A stretch of 11,180 bases of DNA from Candidatus Zixiibacteriota bacterium (GTDB taxonomy: Bacteria > Zixibacteria > MSB-5A5 > GN15 > PGXB01), in contig JAAERC010000096.1 in the NCBI GenBank assembly GCA_024230695.1, positions 1 through 11,180 on the forward strand, in the 5' to 3' direction. Made by a program: the position numbers and the translations under genes. Position 1 is the stretch's first letter. Each line of letters starts with the position of its first letter. This document shows positions 6,396-11,180 of this stretch, piece after piece. The notes beneath the pieces were generated by a model. It had not been told where the DNA came from, did no database searches, and was given only the letters and a program-made list of their open reading frames with translations.

Positions 6396-7462
6396 AATTA
6401 ACTCTTGAAAAAAGAACAGTAGATTCTGCTTCCGGGAGCACTAATTACTCAAATATTAAAAGCATCAAGAAACTACTTGGTAGTCAAAACAAAATTGAAT
6501 CAAACCGCATAGGCTTTTTTGCACAGCCTAATAAAAATTTGCTTAGATTTTTTAAATCTTTTATTGGCCCCGGTGATGAAGTTTTAACAGTTGGTCCGAC
6601 TAATGAAAATGTTTTGCAGACAATTTCTTCTTGCGATGCTTCTTATTTTGAATTTTATGAAAAACCAATGTTCCTGCCCGACCTGTTAGGTTTAGTTGGA
6701 AAAGTAACGACCCGCACAAAAATGATAGTAATGGGTAACCCCAACAAATATACAGGTGTTGTTTATAGCCAAAGAGAAATAGAACATATTCTCAATGTGT
6801 CAGAAAATATCATTGTGGTTCTCGATGAATCAACATTTGAATCCAGCCAGATCACTTCTCTCGATCTAATAGATAAGTATGAAAATGTGGCACTCATCAG
6901 AACAATCACCGGTGATAATAATGATAATAACGATCAGATGGATTATATAATCAGTAGTCCGGCAGTTATTAATAATATCAATAATAACATATTTGATATT
7001 AGTTATGGTAACTCAGACCTAGATAAAATATTAAATAATCTGAAAAGTAAGGGTTCCAGATTGGGACGGATTAAAGATGCTCGACAGGAAATGTTGTATT
7101 TATCAATCAGGCTCAGGATGTTCGACTTAAATTGTTTCCTAAATCCGGACTATTCATTTGTGATCAAAACCCCAAAAACTGAAGAGGTTTTATCGCAACT
7201 AAATAAAATAGGTGTCAAGGCTCTTGATCTTGCATGTTATCCAGGATTGGCCGGGAATGTCTTAATACCATTTGCTCTTGATATTGATGCTATATCTATT
7301 ATCAATATATTTGAAGCGATGGCAAATAACGAAAATTATAATAAACCGGAACATAATCGTCTAACTGCATATAAACCATTAGAGACTGCCACCGGGCCAA
7401 TTATCGGAAGGAATCATGATATTGTCTCCGGGAGTCGGATAGAAAGTAATATGGTGTTCTAA
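6392..7462 (+). CDS. Aminotransferase class I/II-fold protein lacking the PLP lysine (likely pseudoenzyme)
   Basis: This 356-residue protein resembles the HisC-like fold-type I PLP enzymes. The parts that match are FIGPGDEVLTVGPT (57-70), VMGNPNKYTGVV (113-124, from the substrate motif NPNNPTG), IVVLDES (141-147, the Asp that pairs with the PLP ring) and ALIRTITG (167-174). In HisC the last motif reads LRTLSK; here the position of the Schiff-base Lys is Gly174. The following phosphate-binding Arg motif (GLR.GY) is replaced by an Asp/Asn run (175-181) and DYIISSPAVI. The C-terminal substrate-binding Arg also appears absent. The N-terminal arm is short, and residues about 310-356 are an extension with no recognised fold. 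The loss of catalytic residues is visible; that the protein is a binding or scaffold pseudoenzyme is inference. Translation is coupled to the PHP gene through the ATGA overlap. The frame is intact, so this is not a decayed gene. Confidence 0.75.
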   Translation: MKLTLEKRTVDSASGSTNYSNIKSIKKLLGSQNKIESNRIGFFAQPNKNLLRFFKSFIGPGDEVLTVGPTNENVLQTISSCDASYFEFYEKPMFLPDLLGLVGKVTTRTKMIVMGNPNKYTGVVYSQREIEHILNVSENIIVVLDESTFESSQITSLDLIDKYENVALIRTITGDNNDNNDQMDYIISSPAVINNINNNIFDISYGNSDLDKILNNLKSKGSRLGRIKDARQEMLYLSIRLRMFDLNCFLNPDYSFVIKTPKTEEVLSQLNKIGVKALDLACYPGLAGNVLIPFALDIDAISIINIFEAMANNENYNKPEHNRLTAYKPLETATGPIIGRNHDIVSGSRIESNMVF

Positions 7463-7901
7463 CTTCTTAGGTTAAAACATCTTATATTAGCAAAACAGAG
7501 TATAAAAATATGTTGCCTATTTGTCCCAAGAGTAGTATAATCTTACGCAATTACATCCTTTGTACGGAAACAAATGGCCTTAGATTGTGATAGGCAAAGA
7601 AGAAATACTGGATGTTAGAAGGATGGGAAGGAGAAAGAGGGATCATTTCTACAATTTAGAAACGGGTAATGGAGTACCCGGGAAATGAAAACAATCTTAT
7701 GTTTTTGTGTAAACATCACCTGATTGCCACTAAAGATTTTTCCTTAAGTATCGACAATACGATAGAAGGAAGAATTGTTAGAGGGGTATTCAATTTAATT
7801 AATCTGTGTAATCAAACTATCTATTACAGAATCTATTCAAAAATAGGTTCGGCGATAGGATCGTTTGGTTTACTGCCGGTTAATACTATCAGGGGTGCAA
7901 G
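7463..7901. other. Long spacer before the sugar transferase gene
   Basis: These 439 bases separate the PHP/aminotransferase pair from the sugar transferase. The first 206 bases appear noncoding and hold a promoter candidate at 7513-7541. An 8-base inverted repeat (TTGCCTAT at 7513-7520, ATAGGCAA at 7590-7597) brackets a small hairpin around 7557-7575. Purine-rich AAGGAG at 7628-7633 has no good start codon after it. The rest (7669-7905) is open in one frame and is listed separately as an uncertain small gene. No terminator is visible after the stop at 7462. Confidence 0.5.
7513..7541 (+). promoter_or_regulatory. Candidate sigma70-type promoter for the sugar transferase/wzi unit
   Basis: TTGCCT (7513-7518, four of six consensus bases) and TATAAT (7536-7541, perfect) are separated by exactly 17 bases. 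This is the best promoter match in the window. It would start a transcript near 7548 with a leader reaching either the small ORF at 7669 or the sugar transferase at 7902. Confidence 0.5.
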
Positions 7902-7905
7902 ATGA
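7669..7905 (+). CDS. Small hypothetical ORF overlapping the sugar transferase start (uncertain)
   Basis: This is a 78-residue open frame whose TGA overlaps the ATG of the sugar transferase (ATGA), the arrangement of translationally coupled genes. The start region has no clear ribosome site, and its ATG lies in the loop of a small hairpin (CGGGTA 7663-7668, TACCCG 7675-7680). A second ATG at 7699 is possible. The product has no signal peptide, no clear membrane helix and no motif I recognise; it contains two Cys residues (Cys14, Cys47) and CKHH at 14-17. It could be a real coupled leader protein, a remnant of a lost gene, or chance in AT-rich DNA. The only positive evidence is the 4-base overlap and the open frame. 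Confidence 0.3.
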   Translation: MEYPGNENNLMFLCKHHLIATKDFSLSIDNTIEGRIVRGVFNLINLCNQTIYYRIYSKIGSAIGSFGLLPVNTIRGAR

Positions 7906-9311
7906 AATCAGTAAAGAAGTGTAGAATTGAGGAATTTGTCTATAGATTTGCCAAGGCCTTCCTCCTAACCGGTTTTCTCATATATTTCCATGGCCGGTTT
8001 AATCTGTTTTCTGACTTCATTACAACCTATACAACAATAATGTCCGCTGTTCTATTACAGCTTTTGCTTTTAGTAAAATTGCCCGATAATGACCTGGCAC
8101 CTACCAAAATTGTTCGTGATAAATTTAGTGATTTTCTTTTTGGTGAGATAAAGTTTATTTTGATGGTAACATTTCTCGCCTTTTTTACCAATTTAAATAT
8201 TACGCCTCAAATATTAAGTTTGCTATTGGCCGGTAATCTTATCCTTCAATTGTTAGTTTTTGGCAGTTGGCGTGGATATAACAGACTAATAGCAAATGGC
8301 CCTAATCCGGTTGCTTTTCCGGGTACAAAAAGAAATGTTATTATAGTTGGATCATACGAGCGAGGGAAAAAAGCGGCCGATATTTTCCTGGATCATCCCG
8401 AGCTTAATATGAAAATTCTCGGTTTTGTTGATGATGATAGAAAAGGCCTGTGGCGTTATCGCGATGTCCCATTGATTGGTCATCCTGATAATATCAGCCA
8501 GCTGATTTCGACCAATCAGGTTGATTTTGTGGTTATGGCGCTGGAAAAAGATAATCAGCATTATAAGCAAAGCGTGTTTAGTACTGTTGAATCGATGGGT
8601 GTAAAAATATGTTTATTGCCGGATATTTTTGTTCAATCCGGTTCTAAATGCCGTTCATTTTCGCTAAATGGACAACCGGTCTTTCTGTACCATTCAATTC
8701 CGGAAAACCGTTTTGCATTACTTATTAAAGACTTCATTGACCGCGTCGGTGCCGCCGTTGGTATCATATGTTCAGCTCCTTTTGTCGCGATTGCGGCTTT
8801 GGCAATACGGATTGATTCTAAAGGTCCGATTTTTTATAAGCAAAAACGTTCCGGAAAAAATGGCCGGGTTTTCAAAATGATTAAACTGAGAACGATGATA
8901 AATGAAGCCGATACATTTAAAGAACAATTACAGCATCTAAATGAGATGTCCGGTCCGGTATTCAAAATTCAGAATGACCCGCGTATTACCAAGGTCGGAC
9001 GATTCTTGAGAAAATATTCGGTGGATGAATTTCCACAATTCTATAATGTCCTCAAAGGAGATATGTCACTTGTCGGCCCGCGCCCGCCGCTTCCTCAGGA
9101 AGTTGCTAAATTTAAACCGTGGCAACACCGCAAACTATCGGTTAAGCCAGGTTTATCATGCCTTTGGCAGGTTAATGGACGAAGCAATGTTGATTTTGAC
9201 CACTGGATCGAACTTGACCTGCAGTATATCGATCAATGGTCATTAACGATGGATGCTAAAATTATGGCTCAGACGATCCCGGCAGTATTGAAAGGCAAGG
9301 GAGCCAGTTAA
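7902..9311 (+). CDS. Polyprenyl-phosphate sugar phosphotransferase (WbaP/CpsE-type, initiates polysaccharide synthesis)
   Basis: The enzyme moves a sugar-1-phosphate from a nucleotide sugar to undecaprenyl phosphate at the inner membrane, the first committed step of capsule or exopolysaccharide repeat assembly. The 469-residue product has four N-terminal hydrophobic segments (about 15-30, 42-60, 83-98, 102-120). A Rossmann-like CoA-binding-type domain follows (145-245, starting RNVIIVGSYERGKKAA). Next come a membrane segment (about 280-302) and the bacterial sugar transferase domain with FKMIKLRTM (324-332), DPRITKVGRFLRK (359-371), VDEFPQFYNVLKGDMSLVGP (374-393) and PGLSCLWQVNGRS (416-428). 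Asp375-Glu376 correspond to the catalytic Asp-Glu pair known from PglC. The C-terminus AVLKGKGAS matches the family's usual end. AGGGG at 7891-7895 supports the start. Whether the sugar is glucose, galactose or another cannot be read. The wzi-like gene follows after 23 bases, so they are likely co-transcribed. Confidence 0.95.
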   Translation: MKSVKKCRIEEFVYRFAKAFLLTGFLIYFHGRFNLFSDFITTYTTIMSAVLLQLLLLVKLPDNDLAPTKIVRDKFSDFLFGEIKFILMVTFLAFFTNLNITPQILSLLLAGNLILQLLVFGSWRGYNRLIANGPNPVAFPGTKRNVIIVGSYERGKKAADIFLDHPELNMKILGFVDDDRKGLWRYRDVPLIGHPDNISQLISTNQVDFVVMALEKDNQHYKQSVFSTVESMGVKICLLPDIFVQSGSKCRSFSLNGQPVFLYHSIPENRFALLIKDFIDRVGAAVGIICSAPFVAIAALAIRIDSKGPIFYKQKRSGKNGRVFKMIKLRTMINEADTFKEQLQHLNEMSGPVFKIQNDPRITKVGRFLRKYSVDEFPQFYNVLKGDMSLVGPRPPLPQEVAKFKPWQHRKLSVKPGLSCLWQVNGRSNVDFDHWIELDLQYIDQWSLTMDAKIMAQTIPAVLKGKGAS

Positions 9312-9334
9312 TTTATAAATTATTAGGCAATGGA

Positions 9335-10807
9335 TTGCCGGTGAATATTCTTAGAATTTTTATAGCAGTGTTAATTCTCTTGTTTGTTGGTGTATCTTTG
9401 CAGCCAGGAGAGTTTTTTATTCCAGTCGAAGTCCCGGAATATAAAATTTTGAGTGACTTTCTTCAAAGAGATGAATTTGAAAATATCTCTACTCGCTTCA
9501 ATTCTCAATTGGCACCAATATCTGAAAAAAATCTTTTCCCCGATAATATGATCTTTGGAAAAACCAAACCAGATCGTTTTCAATTATCACCTTTTCTGAT
9601 TATATCCGAAGATTTTAGATCATCAAAATTTTCACGAGCTTCAGGGTTTGAATCAATTCGAGTCGGGTTTTTAGCTCTGGCACAAAAAAATATTTCTGTG
9701 TATACAAGTTATCTGCTTGATGAACGTCTGGCTCAGGACCCCGAATACAAAGGGAAAAAATGGCGCGGATTAGCTGGCGAAGTTGAATCCGCAATGGCTG
9801 TTTATAAAGGCAGAGGTTTTCAAATCATTGCGGGTCGTTTTGGCTCATCTTGGGGACCATCTCGGCAATCGCTGATACTTTCAGAAACAGCCCGCCCGAT
9901 GGATGGAATTCAGATTCGTGGTGATTGGGGCAAATTCAAGTTTACCTACCAATTTGCCAAACTTAATCGACAGTTTTCTTTTATCGAAAATCAGGTTGGT
10001 TATGAAAATAGATACTTCGCGGGACACCGGATAGCCTTTAAACCAAATAAGAATTTACATTTCAGTCTCTTTGAAACAATAATATATGGCGGTCCCGGAC
10101 GTTCAATCGAACTTGCTTATTTAAACCCATTGATGTTTTTCCATGCTTTTCAACTAAATGAAAATTATGATGACAACACTTTTCTTGGGTTCGATTTTAC
10201 TTGGTTTTTAAAAAACCGTCATAAATTTTACGGACAATTTCTAATTGATGATTTCCAGATAGATAGTGAAGTTCGCGGAGACAATGAACCAAATGAAATT
10301 GGAATACAACTCGGTATTCATTCGATTGATCTTTTCAATCTATTTGACCTCAAAGCCGAATATCTCAAAATCACCAACCGAACCTACAATCAGATTTACG
10401 CTCGAAACAGATATGAAAACCGGGGCGAACTTATCGGTCATCCGTTTGGTCCCGATGGTGAACGCTACTCGCTTACTTTTGAAAAATGGTTCAGGGACAA
10501 CAAAAAGGCCTCTCTTAATTTTTCATATCAGCGTAAAGGCGAAGGACGTTTCGATGATTACTGGGACGAGCCCTGGCTTGATACGGATGATTATTCCGAA
10601 CCGTTCCCGACCGGGATTGTCGAGAAATCATTTTTAATTTCAACCGCTTTTAGCGGATATATAAAACCGTATCTATACATAGATGCCTTATCAGGGATAA
10701 ACATCATTGACAATTATGCGCATATTGACGGCCTCAGCAAAACTATCCCGTTTTTATCAATCAGACTTTCTTTACTGCTTTCGACCCGACTAAATGTCCA
10801 AAATTAG
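9335..10807 (+). CDS. Wzi-family capsule assembly outer-membrane protein
   Basis: Wzi is an outer-membrane beta-barrel lectin that anchors capsule polysaccharide to the cell surface. This 490-residue product is close to the family length. It has a signal peptide (about 1-22, ILRIFIAVLILLFVGVS) and the family's typical stretches: AGRFGSSWGPSRQSLILSE (166-184) and PMDGIQIRG (188-196), then NRYFAGHRIAFKP (225-237) and YGGPGRSIELAYLNPLMFF (251-269). The rest alternates aromatic and polar residues in the manner of barrel strands. The start is uncertain: TTG at 9335 (AGG at 9325-9327, 7 bases away) or GTG at 9341, which gives MNILRIF. Both are unusual codons, and a short dyad (GGCAA 9326-9330, TTGCC 9335-9339) covers the site, so translation may depend on read-through from the sugar transferase 23 bases upstream. 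The pairing of Wzi with a WbaP-type initiator supports a capsule rather than a released slime. Confidence 0.9.
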   Translation: MPVNILRIFIAVLILLFVGVSLQPGEFFIPVEVPEYKILSDFLQRDEFENISTRFNSQLAPISEKNLFPDNMIFGKTKPDRFQLSPFLIISEDFRSSKFSRASGFESIRVGFLALAQKNISVYTSYLLDERLAQDPEYKGKKWRGLAGEVESAMAVYKGRGFQIIAGRFGSSWGPSRQSLILSETARPMDGIQIRGDWGKFKFTYQFAKLNRQFSFIENQVGYENRYFAGHRIAFKPNKNLHFSLFETIIYGGPGRSIELAYLNPLMFFHAFQLNENYDDNTFLGFDFTWFLKNRHKFYGQFLIDDFQIDSEVRGDNEPNEIGIQLGIHSIDLFNLFDLKAEYLKITNRTYNQIYARNRYENRGELIGHPFGPDGERYSLTFEKWFRDNKKASLNFSYQRKGEGRFDDYWDEPWLDTDDYSEPFPTGIVEKSFLISTAFSGYIKPYLYIDALSGINIIDNYAHIDGLSKTIPFLSIRLSLLLSTRLNVQN

Positions 10808-10865
10808 TTTTATTTTGGAACCATATATATTAAATTCTGTTTTAAACTTATAAGTATAAAATGAT

Positions 10866-10877
10866 TTACAATTGTAA
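10866..10877. promoter_or_regulatory. 12-bp palindrome upstream of the OsmC-family gene, candidate OhrR/MarR-type operator
   Basis: TTACAATTGTAA is a perfect palindrome 24 bases before the OsmC-family start, directly after TATAAG/TATAAA (10849-10860), which may be the -10. Its halves TACAATT and AATTGTA equal the known half-sites of OhrR operators, here fused without the usual spacer. OhrR (MarR family) represses Ohr/OsmC genes in other bacteria, so the context fits, but the compact form is not the standard site. Confidence 0.4.
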
Positions 10878-10901
10878 TGATTTTTTGGAGAAAAAACGGA
10901 T

Positions 10902-11180
10902 ATGATGGAAGCTAAATTAAAATGGACTGATGGTATCAGATTCGAGGGAACCTCAGAATTTGGTCACAAGATTGCTACCGATGGCCCCAAAACCGCTGGC
11001 GGAACCGAAGATGGCTATAAACCAACCGAATTGGTTTTATTTGGCGTGGCCGGTTGCACCGGTGTTGATGTCGTCAGGATCCTTCAAAAGATGCAACAAA
11101 ATGTCACCGGAATTGAAATTGAGGTAAAGGCATTTCATCCCGATGAATACCCCAAACCATTTAAGCGTATTGAAATTCAT
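10902..11180 (+). CDS. OsmC/Ohr-family protein, N-terminal 93 residues (cut by window edge)
   Basis: OsmC/Ohr proteins are cytoplasmic thiol peroxidases that reduce organic hydroperoxides using two cysteines, though several subgroups have unknown substrates. The 93 codons to the right edge are open without a stop. KPTELVLFGVAGCTGVDVVR (40-59) is the family's signature, with the peroxidatic Cys52 and the following helix. The resolving Cys would lie beyond the window, so activity cannot be judged. The early DGPKTAGG (27-34) with GYKPTE resembles the YhfA-like OsmC subgroup more than classic Ohr. The start is one of two adjacent ATGs (10902 or 10905); GGAG at 10887-10890 is rather far (11 bases) from the first. 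A palindrome in the promoter region suggests its own regulation, separate from the capsule genes. Confidence 0.88.
   Translation, partial: MMEAKLKWTDGIRFEGTSEFGHKIATDGPKTAGGTEDGYKPTELVLFGVAGCTGVDVVRILQKMQQNVTGIEIEVKAFHPDEYPKPFKRIEIH

Noticed and set aside
10930..11127. Plus-strand 65-codon frame
   Set aside because: It is a shadow of the OsmC-family gene, whose signature motif is in the other frame.
1..11180. CRISPR arrays, tRNA or rRNA genes, transposases, toxin-antitoxin or defence genes
   Set aside because: None seen on reading: no spaced direct repeat array, no tRNA-like arms in the gaps, and no matching protein motifs.

Overview
The window is AT-rich bacterial DNA with Gram-negative envelope genes: a Wza-like outer-membrane exporter and a Wzi-like barrel. 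The mixed AG-rich ribosome sites, the secreted repeat-type protein and the large multi-SLBB exporter suggest an uncultured FCB-type phylum (Zixibacteria would fit). That placement is an impression from gene style, not a computed result.

Layout. (1) 1-836, minus strand: the first 278 residues of a secreted protein, cut by the window edge. (2) 1131-1634, plus: a DinB/YfiT-like metal-binding protein behind a perfect 16-bp palindrome. (3) 1911-2099, plus: a 62-residue protein with a four-Cys treble-clef-like knuckle and an acidic tail. It converges on greA (2160-2642, minus), and the two share a strong bidirectional terminator. (4) 2860-5241, plus: a 793-residue polysaccharide export protein with about six SLBB repeats, preceded by a near-perfect 22-bp inverted repeat and followed by a terminator. 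(5) 5541-7462, plus: a PHP-domain phosphoesterase overlapped by 4 bp with an aminotransferase-fold protein that has lost the PLP lysine. (6) 7463-7901: a mostly noncoding stretch with a good sigma70-type promoter and a small, uncertain ORF. (7) 7902-10807, plus: a WbaP/CpsE-type polyprenyl-phosphate sugar transferase followed by a Wzi-family capsule attachment barrel. (8) 10902-11180, plus: the start of an OsmC/Ohr-family protein, cut by the right edge and preceded by a 12-bp palindrome.

Taken together, 2860-10807 is part of a capsule or exopolysaccharide locus: initiation (sugar transferase), export (SLBB protein) and surface attachment (Wzi). Glycosyltransferases, flippase, polymerase and the chain-length kinase are not in the window. 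The PHP and aminotransferase-fold pair lies inside this locus, and its role is unknown. The flanking genes (DinB, GreA, zinc knuckle, OsmC) are housekeeping or stress genes. I see no CRISPR array, tRNA, rRNA, transposase or complete defence system. The most unusual item is the degenerate, probably non-catalytic aminotransferase coupled to the PHP enzyme.
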